From: Galeopsis tetrahit
Lineage: Eukaryota; Streptophyta; Magnoliopsida; Lamiales; Lamiaceae
Assembly: GCA_963675135.1 (NCBI GenBank)
Contig: OY776120.1
Coordinates: 22,906,001-22,970,000 of the forward strand
Reading direction: 5' to 3'
DNA length: 64,000 nucleotides
The position numbers and the translations under genes were made by a program. Within the stretch, counting starts at the first letter, position 1. Each line of letters begins with the position of its first letter. Under the pieces are notes generated by a model. The model saw only the letters and a list, made by a program, of their open reading frames with translations. It made no database searches and had not been told where the DNA came from. Below are positions 34,643-45,062 of the stretch, piece by piece.

Positions 34643-35315
34643 ACATTGCAGAACGTGCTAGATCAGCTTGGAACCATTTAGAACGACCTGGAACATGCAT
34701 GAAGGATCTAGAAAGATCATGAAAGTTGAGTTCCTAAAAAATAGGATCTCAAAGATGGAAGCCTCTAGAATTCGTACTCCACCTCTATAAATACCGAAGG
34801 AAGGCTCCACAATTCAGTGTATTCTATTCGATCAATATCCTACTCTAGTGTTAATCCTGTTAGGAAATTGTGGCCCCAATAGCTATACCGTTTAGTTCAT
34901 ACGAAGTATCCCACCCGTATGACTGTGTGCTTTTCTTATCTATTGAGAGTGTAATCATAGATAGACTAGCATTTCGACAGTGTATATTCTACACTTAGTT
35001 CATTTTCAAAACAGGGCACCTGACTTGTTTATAGTTTTAGTTGTGAAGGTTATTGTTGTAACATTTCACACAACATTTGTACTTGAAGATAAGTATTGAT
35101 ATTTCGCCGTAAGGCTCGCATAGATTTTTATTTATAAAATCTATGTGAAAAATATTACCATTGTGTCTCGTTTTTTTTAGTGTTTCAAGTCTTCCGCTGT
35201 GTATCTTTATTTCTGATATTCTGTTAGAGTCAGTGTTGTACAATTTGTCTCAACATTTAGTACAGCATTAATCTACTTTTACTTAAATACTATACCAGAA
35301 CACACTTTCAAAATC

Positions 35316-35618
35316 GAATCCAAAACTTCACGAGCATAAAACCCGTAAAGAAGAAATCTCGAAAAGAGAAAAAATAGGATATAAATCCAAATCCATCAAA
35401 GATTTGGCAGAAATGACTAAATGAGTATAAAACTCAAGAAATGAGTATAGAACTCAAGAAATTTAAGAAATGAGTATAGAACTCAAGAAATTTAAGAAAT
35501 GAGTATAGAACTCAAAAGACACAATAAATTCATCAGAATCGAATTGCGAAAGCATACCTAAATCGACAAACTTGTTTAATCGATCATAAATTAATCGATA
35601 CACAGCTCTAATACCATG
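35316..35618 (-). other. Internal sequence of the TRIM-like element, part 2
   Basis: Non-coding. GAGTATAGAACTCAAGAAAT is repeated three to four times at 35418-35510. It joins part 1 once element C is removed. Confidence 0.6.
35605..35616 (-). other. Primer binding site of the TRIM-like element
   Basis: On the minus strand it reads TGGTATTAGAGC, two bases after the LTR end, complementary to initiator methionine tRNA with one mismatch to the usual TGGTATCAGAGC. Confidence 0.75.
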
Positions 35619-35830
35619 TGAAATTTCATAACAAGAAGAAATTGGATAGAGTGCATATTGAGAGAATTTAAGAATATAGAAGAATTACATTGAAATTACA
35701 TGATCAAAATTATTATCATCCCTCCTCTTATATACAGAGAAATTTACAATATGGAAGTTACAACTAGCAAATGAACAACTCCTCTAACTAATAATTTTTC
35801 ATTTGTTGACTTGACTTGTTATTCTTTACA

Positions 35831-35942
35831 TCAAATGACCCATTTGTCTCAACTTCTCGTTTATAAAGGTCAAATGACCTGTTTGTCTCAACTTCTTGTT
35901 TATAAAGGTCAAATGACCTGTTTGTCTCAACTTCTCGTACAT
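35831..35942 (+). repeat. 39-bp tandem repeat, right part
   Basis: Almost three units of the same 39-bp repeat as 22170-22232 follow the right LTR of the TRIM element, the last unit ending at CTTCTCG. Confidence 0.85.
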
Positions 35943-36009
35943 AGTTCACATGAGTAATAATAAAATCACATTTAATAATGACAACACCACAAAAAATTGC
36001 TCAAATAAC

Positions 36010-36190
36010 GAGGGGAATTGGCGAGGGGCGGAATCACACTCGCTATTTAGCGAGTGGAAAAAGATGCACTCGCCAATTGGCGAGGGATTTGGCGACGGCG
36101 TGTGTTGCACTCGCTCATTGGCGAGTGCATTGTGGCCCTCGGAAACTGGCGACGGTCCCCCACTCGCTAATTGGCGAGGGGGTGGGGCCC
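36010..36190. repeat. Left subterminal repeats of the CACTA element
   Basis: Short GGCGAG(G/T) boxes in both orientations (AATTGGCGAGGG, ACTCGCCAATTGGCGAG) occur about ten times in 180 bp. They match the set at the right end. Confidence 0.85.
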
Positions 36191-36339
36191 TCGTAATTGC
36201 CCTCACCTATTTCCCAATTAAAACCCTCTCCTTCTTCCCCAAATTCGTACAACCTTCTTCACCCCCAAAATTAGACACAGCCGCTGCTTTCGTCCACCGC
36301 GCCACCGCCGCTGCCGGAGCTACCGATCAAGACTAATTT

Positions 36340-36963
36340 TTGGATATTTCTGTTCTACACTTCGAGGGGTTCATTTCTACGGTAAATTTATGCGTTTTTA
36401 TTGATTAAATTAAAAGTTTTATATATATGTTTATATTATATATATATATATATATGCATGTATATAGATTTGTTGTGTAATGTTAGGATTGTAATTATGT
36501 TAGAAAAATATGTATATTGTTAATTAGGATTAATTGATGAAAGTTATAAAAATTGTTAATTGTTATGAATGTGTTAATATAATTATTGTTATGTTTTATA
36601 TATGCATGTATATATATGTGTTAATTATTAATTGGTGTGTTAATTGTTATGCATGAATGTGTTAATTGGGAGAATTAATTTTATAATGTATTGTTGGAAA
36701 TAAGTGAAATTAAATCGATGTTGGAGGCCGGGATGAGTTGTTTGTTTGTTGTAGATTGTGCGTTTCGACTTGAGTAATTTTACTCGAGTCAAAAATGGAT
36801 GCACTAGGAACCTAAATATTTGGTGATACGATAGATTTAGATGAAACTCTGCCGAAATTTTTAAAAATATATATATAAACTATATATATTTATATTAATT
36901 AGAACAGTATAGCTAGTAATCAATGTTTAATTTCCAAAATACATTTGAAACAGATCGATTAAC
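36340..36963 (+). other. CACTA leader region before the transposase gene
   Basis: AT-rich, with TATATA runs near 36420-36460 and 36600. It could hold the promoter and a 5' intron of the transposase gene. No coding signal. Confidence 0.4.
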
Positions 36964-39030
36964 ATGAATTATTCAAGTCGTAGTTGGATGTATAGGCCAA
37001 GATTGGTCAATGGGATTATGAGCCCCGAATTTATTAGCGGTGTAAATGGATTTATTGAAGCTGCCACTAGTAATCCGAATTCGATTTGGGAAGGAAAAAT
37101 TAGGTGTCCTTGCTCGAAAGCTAGATGTCGAAATGAGACTTATAGAGATCCTAATGAAGTGAAGTCTCATTTATATCGAAATGGGTTTACACGAAATTAT
37201 TATAATTGGATTTATCACGGTGAAGAGAGTTGGGGTCCACGTCCATTTCAAAACACTAGTGAATTTGCGTCAACTTCAAATGAAGTTGACCCTATGGGAC
37301 CTAGCTTGTACCACACTATGGTAGAAGAATTAATGGGTGACCAAAACATTGATTTTGGAATCAACGCGGAAGAGGAGGCACATAATGAAGAACCCCCTAA
37401 CGAGAATGCGTCACAGTTCTACGACATGCTTCGTGCAGCGGACCAAGACTTGTATCCCGGTTGTGAATCTCATTCGCAGTTGTTGTTCAATTCCAGATTG
37501 TTGAATATTAAAACCGAAAACAGATTATCTGAAAGGGGATACAATCAAGTCGTTGAGTTGATTCGTGAGATTTGTCCTTCAGAAAATAAGGTTCCCAAGA
37601 AATTTAACGACACCAAACACTTGATGAGTGGGATGGGTCTTCCGGTAGAAAGGATTCATTGTTGTGCACAGAACTGCATGTTATTTTGGGGTGCAGACAG
37701 CGAACTAGAGTTCTGTAAGATTTGTGGTGGATCACGGTATAAGTCGAGTAGGGTTGATGAAGATGGTCGGTTGAAAAAGAAACGCCCGGTTAAGGAGATG
37801 TTCTACTTTCCCATAATTCCTCGTTTGCAAAGATTGTACATGTTCAAGGCCACTGCGAAGGATATGACATGGCATGCCTCGTGCAGTTCTGATGACTCTA
37901 GTGTTATGCGTCACCCTGCAGACTCGTTGGCTTGGAAGCATTTGGACCGTTCGTATCCTGATTTTGCAGCTGAAATTAGGAATGTTAGGTTGGGCTTGAG
38001 CACAGACGGTTTTGCACCGTTTGGAATGACGGGGAAGCAATATTCGTCATGGCCAGTTATTCTTACTCCGTACAATCTACCCCCGTGGTTATGCATGAAA
38101 GATCAATTCATGTTTCTTTCGATTCTTGTGCCCGGGCCAAAAAGTCCGAAGGACAAGCTTGATGTGTTTTTACAACCTCTGATAGCTGATTTGAAATTTT
38201 TATGGGAAAATGGGGTGCAAACGTACGACGTCTCTAGGAAGCAAAACTTTTTGATGAGAGCTGCACTGATTTGGACCATTAGCGACTTTCCAGCGTACTC
38301 AATGTTGTCTGGTTGGAGTACAGCTGGAAAGTTTGCTTGTCCGTATTGTGGGGAGTACACCGATGCATTCACTTTGAGGCTCAGTCGAAAGCAATCGTGG
38401 TTCGATAACCACCGAAAGTTCTTACCATCTAATCATACATGGCGAAAGAACAAGACGATATTCAGGGCTGGAGTAACAGTCACAGATGATCCGCCGCCTA
38501 TCCGAACAGGTGCGAGTCTCCTATACGAAATTGATCATTTGGGACTTAGAAAGGTTACAGAGGAAGGTGCTGAGGCACACAATAAAAAAATTGACAGAGG
38601 GTGGAAGAAAAAAAGCATTTTTTGGGATTTGCCTTATTGGAGTACTTTGTTAGTTCGACACAATTTGGACGTGATGCACATTGAGAAAAATGTGTTCGAT
38701 AACGTGTTCAACACAGTGATGAATGTGGAGGGAAAAACAAAGGACACATCAAAATCAAGAGATGAGTTGAATGAATATTGTCGTCGTCCCTCTCTCAAGA
38801 AATGTCCACGTACAAATAAGTATCCCAAGGCTTGTTATGCGCTTGATAAGAATGAAAAAGATGTTATCTGTAAGTGGATAAGTGGGTTGAAGTTTCCCGA
38901 TGATTATGTGTCTAACATGTCTCGATGTATTGACTGGACGAAATTGAAATTGTATGGAATGAAGAGTCATGATTGTCACGTGTTTATGCAGAGACTACTA
39001 GAGTGTTCATGTATATGTTATATTATATAA
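36964..39030 (+). pseudogene. CACTA transposase (TNP2 type), C-terminally truncated, 688 aa
   Basis: The protein begins with a transposase-associated domain (about residues 8-85; SWMYRPRL, EFISGVNGFI, CPCSKARCRN, HLYRNGF). The TNP2 transposase core follows at about 260-480, with LSTDGFAPFG, ILTPYNLPPWLCMK, VPGPKSPKDKLDVFLQPLI and a CPYCGEYT zinc-like site. HNLDVMHIEKNVFDN is the usual DxxH..E neighbourhood. It would bind element ends and cut DNA in the nucleus. TNP2 proteins usually exceed 900 residues. Here the frame ends just after KSHDCHVFMQRLL, where the family has its C-terminal DUF4218-type part, so a deletion has removed the tail. The second gene starts only 130 bp later, which fits an internal deletion. 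Confidence 0.85.
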
Positions 39031-39160
39031 AGAATGTTGATTATGACTCGGTTTCAGTGTTCTTAATGCATGTTTATGATTCAGTTTGAGTGTTCATAGA
39101 TGTTATTATATCAAGAATGTTAATTTATTAATTGTTATATTTTAATATTTATTTTTACAG

Positions 39161-40599
39161 ATGAGTGGTCAGGGTTCTGGTGGTCAGGGTTCTGGTACTG
39201 GGCAGGATTCGGGTGGTAGAGGTAGAGGTAGAGGTAGAGGTCGAGGTAGAGGTGAGACACCGCCTGCACTTATACCACATCATCCGGGTTTCTATTTTCC
39301 AGATATGACTGGGATCGTCCAGATGCCCCAGATGCAGGGATCGACCCCATATCCGTACTACACACAGGTTCCCCAGATGCCCCACATGTATCCAGCGCAG
39401 GAGGATCCACCGATACCGGACCCAGTCGGACGTGCGTCTGTCGAGACAGCGGCCAGCCAGGCGACAGACGCACACGAGAGTCGTATTCGTCTTACGATCT
39501 ATCGTGGAGCGTAAGTATTACATATCTTATAATTTTCATTATAATGAATTACATAATTATTCATTTTCAAATTAATTATGTGTAACAACAGGATGATGCC
39601 TTCGGGTCTAATCTCGACCACCATCAGACATATCATGTACCGGAATATGGAGGTTGGCGCACATACATTCGGCTTGGTATCCCCAGGTGTACTTCAACGG
39701 TGGTGGGATACATTCCAGGTATAATTTAATGATGTGTAACACATCTATTCATTCACATGTTGTTATAATTAATCTTTTTTTTTTGGCAGAATGAGGTTAC
39801 GTGGGATCCAGAGACTGTTGACACTACATTAGTGTACAGGCTCTTTCTTGAGAGGGCAGCAAATCGATATAGTGACATGTTGAACCACTACAAGGGATTG
39901 TGGGAGCATGAGAATAAGAAGCCGAATTGGGACAACGATGTCTGGGAGCACTTGGTTCGCCACTGGAATCATCCGGACACAATTAAGAAGAGCGAGCAGT
40001 GTCGGAAGAACCGACTATCAGAGCCTGGAGGCCCGGGTACCGGTTTTGCTAGACATAAAGGGGGATCTCGTGGGGCAGCCGAGGTGGCCAGACGGATTGT
40101 AAGTATTTATGTTCAATTATATAAGTAATTTGAGTTCATTTTAATTAATTTAATTTTATGTTCTTCAAAATATAGGAGGAGAGGACGGGACGACCAGCTT
40201 ACGACTGGGAGATTATCGAATATTACCACCGTTACACTAACGGAACGTACACATACGGGCATATGGGTGATATTCTGGTAAGTGTATACGTATATTATAT
40301 TAAATATAATATTTAATTGTATTGACATGTATATTAACCAAATTTTACATATGCACATATAGGATCAGGTGCAAGAGGAATTGTCACATCTCACCCAGCC
40401 GTCATCTGATCATGATCCTTCAGATGATGGTTCCAGCAGCCAGACCCCACCCTTGCCGGAAATGTCTGAGTTGTACGTGAAGAAAGTTGGAAGATCTCAC
40501 GGTCGCGTGAAGGGTCTTGGGCAACTAGGAAAGAACAGGCGTGTCACTTCTGGTCCTGGTGAGACATCTTCCGGTACGGCGTTTGGACGATTTAGCTAG
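39161..40599 (+). pseudogene. CACTA second gene (TNP1/Transposase_24 type), five exons, C-terminus lost to an early stop
   Basis: The proposed exons are 39161-39510, 39592-39718, 39790-40098, 40176-40277 and 40363-40599, with GT/AG borders and a continuous frame of 374 codons. The start encodes a Gly/Arg-rich repeat (GRGRGRGRGRG) and a Pro/Met-rich stretch. The core (LQRWWDTF, NEVTWDPETV, ERAANRYSDML, WEHLVRHWNHP, RHKGGSRG) is typical of the plant Ptta/En/Spm family PF03004. After TAG at 40597-40599 the same strand still codes for a coiled-coil tail (TEERLRQEFASQM) up to 40834 in another frame. The family's usual C-terminus is therefore cut off by a nonsense codon and a frameshift. Confidence 0.8.
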
Positions 40600-40834
40600 G
40601 CCGACATCGACAATGCGCTTTTGGAAGAGCAGAGGGCTAGTGAAGAGAGAGCGTCTCATACGTGAAGAACTGCAGCAATCAGTCACTCAGACGGAGGAGC
40701 GCTTACGTCAAGAGTTTGCGAGTCAGATGGCAGAACAGATGGCATCAATGATGAGACGGTTCAGAAGGGGGTCGGGTAACGGGAACGGGGATGATGATGA
40801 TGGTGATGATGACGCTGCTGAGGATGGTCGATGA

Positions 40835-41477
40835 TTGATACATTTTAGTTATGTTGTCTTGTTGGATTTTAAAAAAATTGATGAAGTTGTTTGAGATTTT
40901 TTTTTTTATGTTGTGTACTTGAATTGAAGTGAACGTACGAGACAATGTTTTATTTTAATGGTTTTAATTCATATTGCTTGTGTGTGATTAATTAAGTATT
41001 GATCTAATATATAAATGAATTGAGTTAATAGCATATAGTTCGTAATTTATTAAATAAATTGAGTTAATAACATATAGTTGGTAATTGAGTTAATAAGTTA
41101 TTAAATTTAGTAATGAAGGGCTTTTGTTAAATTAATTAAGTATTGATCTAATATATAAATTAATTGAGTTAGTAATCTATTCAATTAATTGACTTAATTA
41201 ATAATAAAAGAATAAAATTGAGTTAATACATGCATACATAAGTATAAATTATTAAATTTAGTATTAATGAAGGGATTTGTTAAATAAATTGAGTTAATTA
41301 ATACATATATAAGTATAAGTTATTAAATTTAGTAATGATGGGCTTGTTAAATTAATTAAGTATTGAGCTAATATAATTAATTGACTTAATAACATATAGT
41401 TGGTAATTTATTAAATTAATTGAGTTAAAGAATAAAAATAGAAATTAAAAGGGATAAATATATAATGCATTTAAAAT
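40835..41477. other. AT-rich interior of the CACTA element
   Basis: No gene. Loose repeats of TTAATTGAGTTAATAACATATAGTTGGTAAT and AATTAATTAAGTATTGATCTAATATA-type blocks are scattered through it. Confidence 0.5.
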
Positions 41478-41483
41478 ATGATG

Positions 41484-41570
41484 ACTAAAGCTCCTAGCCT
41501 AATTGGCACACGGGGGGCGCATAAACTCTTCACAATCCGGGAGGTCGCGAGTTCAACCCCCCATGCGCGC
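41484..41570 (+). other. tRNA-like (SINE-head) sequence
   Basis: TAGCCTAATTGGC resembles a Pol III A box and GCGAGTTCAACCCCC a degenerate B box, about 50 bp apart. The arms do not fold as a proper tRNA, so it is a tRNA-derived relic. Confidence 0.45.
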
Positions 41571-41714
41571 GCCCAGGTGAGATTAAAAAGCATTAATGGT
41601 GGCCTGGTGGTGAGGGGTAAGGAAAGTGTGGCCTTAGAGACCTGGGTTCGAAACCCAGGTCTGTTTTTTTTTTTAAATACCTCATATTGGCGAGGGGCCT
41701 CGCTCTCGGGAAAG
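41549..41714 (+). repeat. Direct duplication unit 1 with tRNA-like A and B boxes
   Basis: This segment of about 165 bp is repeated at 41736-41897 with only a few changes. It includes TGGCCTGGTGG (A-box like) and a perfect B box GGTTCGAAACC followed by CAGGTCTG and a T run, as in a tRNA-derived SINE or tRNA pseudogene. Confidence 0.75.
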
Positions 41715-41735
41715 GCGACGGTCTTTGCCCTCGGG

Positions 41736-41897
41736 GAGTTCGACCCCCCATGCGCGCGCCCAGGTGAGATTAAAAAGCATTAATGGTGGCCTGGTGGTGA
41801 GGGGTAAGGAAAGTGGCCTTAGAGACCTGGGTTCGAAACCCAGGTCTGTTTTTTTTTAAATACCTCGTATTGGCGAGGGGCCTCGCTCTCGGGAATT
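41736..41897 (+). repeat. Direct duplication unit 2 with tRNA-like A and B boxes
   Basis: Second copy of 41549-41714. It differs by a missing TG in AAAGTGTGG, a shorter T run and a few substitutions. Both units end in the CACTA subterminal repeat (TTGGCGAGGGGCCTCGC). Confidence 0.75.
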
Positions 41898-42170
41898 GGC
41901 GAGGGTTATGACTCTCGCTACTGGGCGACGGGACACACTCTCGCTAATGGGCGACGACACGCGCCCTCGCCAATTCGCGAGTGGGTATGCCCTCGCTAAT
42001 ACGCGAGTGTGTTTGGCCCTCGTCAATACGCGAGTGCGATTCTGCCTCAGGAATTGGCGAGGGTGCCCTCACCAATAAATTAGCGAGGAGCACTTAGGCG
42101 ACGACGACTGCCCCTCGCCTCTGCTGTCGCCAAATCGCTTAAAGAGGGCAATTCCCTCGCCTTTGCCCTC
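41898..42170. repeat. Right subterminal repeats of the CACTA element
   Basis: Dense GGCGAGGG/CTCGCCAAT boxes in both orientations that match the left end. Confidence 0.85.
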
Positions 42171-42769
42171 TTTAAATGGGCTGTTTTTTGTAGTGCAAAC
42201 AAATAAAATAGAAATTCACACCTCAATAGATGAATGTGAAAGTGATATGTAAAAGCCTCGTACAAATTAGTCCTTGTAATCATTGTCGCCTTGCACTAAT
42301 TATCGTGGTTGTCTAGCCGTATTACATAGAATAATAAATGATCACATTTTATTTTACTGCTAAATACACAATTCTAAGAATTTAAAAGTACAAATACTGG
42401 GTTATTTCTTTCCTTCATCCTCACGCATTATATATATATAGTCCTATAGAATTTGTTGTGCCTTTGGGAAGAGTTACAAAATTAATGTGAGGAGTTACAT
42501 GTGGGGTGTTGGGGACTTGGGGAGGGGCGGAGTTAAAAGATTAACGTATACTATTAAATGGGGGTTAATGAAAATTATTTAATACTAATGCATATATACG
42601 TACGCATTCGGAGTATATTATATAATATAATTTTTTTTAATATAATATATAAATTAATTATTTATTGAATTATTTTTATTATTATAAAATTTTTGGGTAT
42701 TACACTCACTCTCTATTCACTATGAATTTGAACTAGGCGAAGACGGTGTGCAACGACCATTGAAGGTGG

Positions 42770-43217
42770 CAGGGGCGGACCCAGGATTGACACGAAGGGG
42801 GGGCCAATTTTATAGGTTCGTTAATAAAATTTAAATATTTTACTCCGTATATTTATATTTTTTTCACGGTTAAATATATCAAAATTCATAAAGATCTCAA
42901 ACTCTATAATCTTTAATTACTGTCTATAAAAATATATATTAATATTATAATCTTTTAAAAAATTATTAACTTGTATAATTAAAATATAAGAAATTAAAGT
43001 ATATTTTAATATTTATATTAATATTTGGATAATAGTTTGTGCCTTAAAAAGTGCAGAACAATTTAATTAATAGTCAAACTCTTAATTAAAATATAAATTT
43101 ATTTAGAATAAAATCAATTAATTTATAAACTAATTTAATAATACTTCATATAATATATTTAAAAAAAATGTTGAGGGGGCCAAGGCCACCCCAAGGGTGT
43201 GCCTCGGTCCGCCCCTG
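42770..43217. mobile_element. hAT-type MITE, 448 bp
   Basis: The ends CAGGGGCGGACC and GGTCCGCCCCTG are inverted repeats, flanked by a perfect 8-bp duplication GAAGGTGG (42762-42769 and 43218-43225). The 8-bp duplication and CAGGG ends are diagnostic of hAT. No ORF; the interior is very AT-rich. Confidence 0.92.
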
Positions 43218-43262
43218 GAAGGTGGGTTGGCGGACGACTAGAGTTGTCACTGGCGCCCTGAG

Positions 43263-43314
43263 GGGCAAAACACTAGATCGACGACAAAGGCAAAACACTA
43301 GATCGACGACAAAA
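43263..43314 (+). repeat. Two-unit 25-bp tandem repeat
   Basis: GGCAAAACACTAGATCGACG followed by ACAAA occurs twice in a row, between the two hAT-type elements. Confidence 0.8.
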
Positions 43315-43435
43315 GGTTTTCAGGTCTCAAAAGTCTCGCAAAATAGCGATTATGTTAGATCGATTCAGGTTTGTGACAATGACTCCCCTGTTTTCTTTTA
43401 AATTTTTTCCTAATTCACATTCTTTTGTTGACAGG

Positions 43436-44200
43436 CAGTGGCTGATCCAGAATTTGAAATTCGGGGGTACAAAAAATTCAATGCCCAAAAAGTTTGGGTC
43501 CTTACGTAGATTGAGTTTCTTGTGTTTAGTCTTTTTTTAATTGAATTAGATAAAAAAAATAACAATTATAATGTAGTAAATTAGTAAATATAATTCATTA
43601 ATTCTACAATAAGTCTCCAATCGAACCATTCAAAGTTTCAAACCATTATCTATTTTAATTAAATTATTTTACAATACGGTAGTAAATTAGCCATTATAAT
43701 ATAAACTCTAATTCATTACTTATAACTTATAAACTTAAATAAATTTATTTATAAATTAAAAATTATAACCAAATAAATAATAAGTATGAATAAATATATT
43801 AAGTAAATAAAATACAGATTAAATAATATAGTACAGTGGAGTAATAAACAACTGGAGTAATAAACAGTTTGATTGGCTTGATTTGGGTCATTCTTTTTGC
43901 TGATTGCATGGCCTTTTAATTTGAGTTAGTTAGGAATAGATTTTTTTTTATGGAAGTTAAATACCCATCCCTTTTTTTTCCCTCTCCATGACTCGAATCC
44001 AGGACCTAAGACCGAGGTAGTGGTGCTCTAACCACTTGAGCTATCCCACTTTGTCATTAGTTAGTTAGGAATAGATGCATGCTTGTAGTTGTAGGCGAAA
44101 AAAACTGAGTCAGTTTCTTAATTTTAATACCTAAAATTAAAAAAAAAAAAAATCATTTGGGGTACAGCTGTACCCATGTACCATGCTAGATCCGCCTCTA
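43436..44200. mobile_element. hAT-type non-autonomous element, 765 bp
   Basis: The left end CAGTGGCTGATCC pairs imperfectly with the right end GGATCCGCCTCTA-type sequence (GCTAGATCCGCCTCTA). The 8-bp flanks TTGACAGG (43428-43435) and TTTACAGG (44201-44208) match at seven of eight. No ORF. It contains a tRNA-like segment on the minus strand. Confidence 0.75.
43974..44053 (-). mobile_element. tRNA-derived SINE head, minus strand, inside the hAT element
   Basis: The minus strand reads GGATAGCTCAAGTGGTTAGAG (A box) and GGATTCGAGTC (B box), then an A-rich tail. The acceptor arms do not pair, so this is not a working tRNA gene. Confidence 0.55.
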
Positions 44201-44544
44201 TTTACAGGTGTGTAAATTTATATTGAAATATACTAGACTAGATAAATTATATATGAACATAGGGCAGATTTTTATTTTTTGAAGTGTGCAATGTTTGGCT
44301 AGTTCTTGTATTCATTCATTTTATACCAGGAATATCAAAAGTTTGTCCCAATATATATATGAAACCTTTTACTGATATTATTGAAAAGCTTTGGGAAAAT
44401 TTTAAAAATTGAAATTTGTTTTGAATTTGTGAAGATCTATTTTCAAGTTTTGTTTTTTCTATTACTTAAAACTTTGTGTTTTTTTTGTTTTTTTTTTTGA
44501 ATTGGTTGTCGAGATCTTGAAAACGAATGTAGATAATTCATTTA

Positions 44545-44833
44545 GGGCATGTTTGTTTTGGGATTTTGAGAATTTTGAAATTCAGGATTTCAAAATCCTA
44601 ATATCTTTTATGTTTTGTGTTTGTTTTGGGATTTATGTAGGATATGATTTAACTTTATAATATAGAATTATAGGTTATATAGATATTTATATAGGGTTTA
44701 TATGTATTTATAGAGTTGACTTTATAGTGTTATAGAGTGGGATTTTGAAATCCTGAATCAAAATCCCAAACTGTAACGGGGTGGAGTTTCGAAATCCCAA
44801 ATTCGGATTTTCCATCCCAAAACAAACATGCCC
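44545..44833. mobile_element. Tourist-type (PIF/Harbinger) MITE, 289 bp
   Basis: The ends GGGCATGTTTGTTTTGGGAT and ATCCCAAAACAAACATGCCC are a perfect 20-bp inverted repeat, with the 3-bp duplication TTA on both sides (44542-44544 and 44834-44836). AATCC/GGATT blocks continue the pairing inward. Confidence 0.92.
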
Positions 44834-44963
44834 TTAAGAAATAAGTTTATGGTTTAGTCAGTGCAATGTCTGTTACGCGTGTACAATGTTTGTTGCAAAT
44901 GTGAATTAGTTCTAGCGTATGCACACTTTTTGTTGCTAGCGTGTAAATGGTATTGCGCATGTA

Positions 44964-45062
44964 TTTTTTTTTTTTAAGTTTCGGGTATCCGGTCCAAGGA
45001 CCGATTAATCCAGAGGGACCAATTTCACCGCACACTTGCGATGATCCCGTTTAAAGTCAGAG
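44964..45062 (-). mobile_element. SINE fragment (tail part), minus strand
   Basis: The sequence from the T run through GGTCCAAGGACCGATTAATC and CCGTTTAAAG matches the tail half of the complete SINE at 53360-53579 in the same orientation. The tRNA-like head is missing. Confidence 0.75.

Larger units (their letters stand above)
25282..35310 (+). mobile_element. Element C: older Sirevirus-like Ty1/copia retrotransposon, same family as B
   Basis: The LTRs are 25282-26127 (846 bp) and 32826-35310 (846 bp once the nested solo LTR and its duplication are removed), with target duplication AAATC (25277-25281 and 35311-35315). The LTRs differ at dozens of sites, so it is clearly older than B. It keeps a near full-length gag and pol with nonsense and frameshift damage. 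It lacks almost all of the extra ORF that B keeps. Interior and LTRs align with B over most of their length. Confidence 0.95.
32826..35310 (+). mobile_element. 3' LTR of element C, split by a solo LTR
   Basis: LTR parts 32826-33008 and 34648-35310 join across the nested insertion 33009-34642. The heat-shock triplet is altered to GAAgaTTCcaAAA at 32992-33004. Confidence 0.95.
22233..35830 (-). mobile_element. TRIM-like miniature LTR retrotransposon on the minus strand, carrying two nested insertions
   Basis: LTR-like direct repeats at 22233-22462 (230 bp) and 35619-35830 (212 bp) have TG...CA ends. On the minus strand the right copy is the 5' LTR: it is followed by a primer site (complement of 35605-35616, TGGTATTAGAGC). 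The left copy is preceded by a purine tract (complement of CCCTCCCAC). Without the CACTA (22484-24935) and Sirevirus (25282-35310) insertions the internal part is only about 0.67 kb with no ORF, which fits a TRIM. No target duplication: the flanks instead rejoin the 39-bp repeat seamlessly. Confidence 0.75.
35985..42195 (+). mobile_element. CACTA transposon with remnants of both transposon genes
   Basis: The left end CACCACAAAAAATTGC and right end (reverse complement) CACTACAAAAAACAGC are inverted repeats with a T-to-C change in the left CACTA, flanked by CAA on both sides (35982-35984 and 42196-42198). Subterminal repeats of the type TTGGCGAGGG/CACTCGCCAA fill 36010-36190 and 41690-42170. 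It carries a truncated TNP2-type transposase and a second CACTA gene, both on +. The internal truncations mean it is probably non-autonomous now. Confidence 0.9.
21771..42704. mobile_element. Solo LTR (about 1.1 kb), expanded to 20.9 kb by nested insertions
   Basis: It starts TGTCACACCCC and ends GGGTATTACA, with the 5-bp duplication CTCAC at 21766-21770 and 42705-42709. Its own sequence is 21771-22232, 35831-35984 and 42199-42704. I see no primer site or coding region belonging to it. The TGTCACAYCCC start and -TTACA end match the other solo LTR at 33009-34642 in style, as do internal CGGAAG and GGGGTGA(A/G)CAAA boxes. These ends are common in plant Ty3/gypsy LTRs. The family is not identified. 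Confidence 0.8.

Noticed and set aside
41590..41665. Functional tRNA gene
   Set aside because: Good B box, but no consistent cloverleaf, and the unit is duplicated together with transposon repeats.
42255..42330. Mutator-like terminal fragment in the outer solo LTR
   Set aside because: TCGCCTTGCACTAATTATCG resembles text in the M1/M2 ends, but only over about 40 bp with several mismatches; it may be chance.
43974..44053. Functional tRNA gene on the minus strand
   Set aside because: A and B boxes are present but the acceptor and anticodon arms do not pair; a SINE head fits better.
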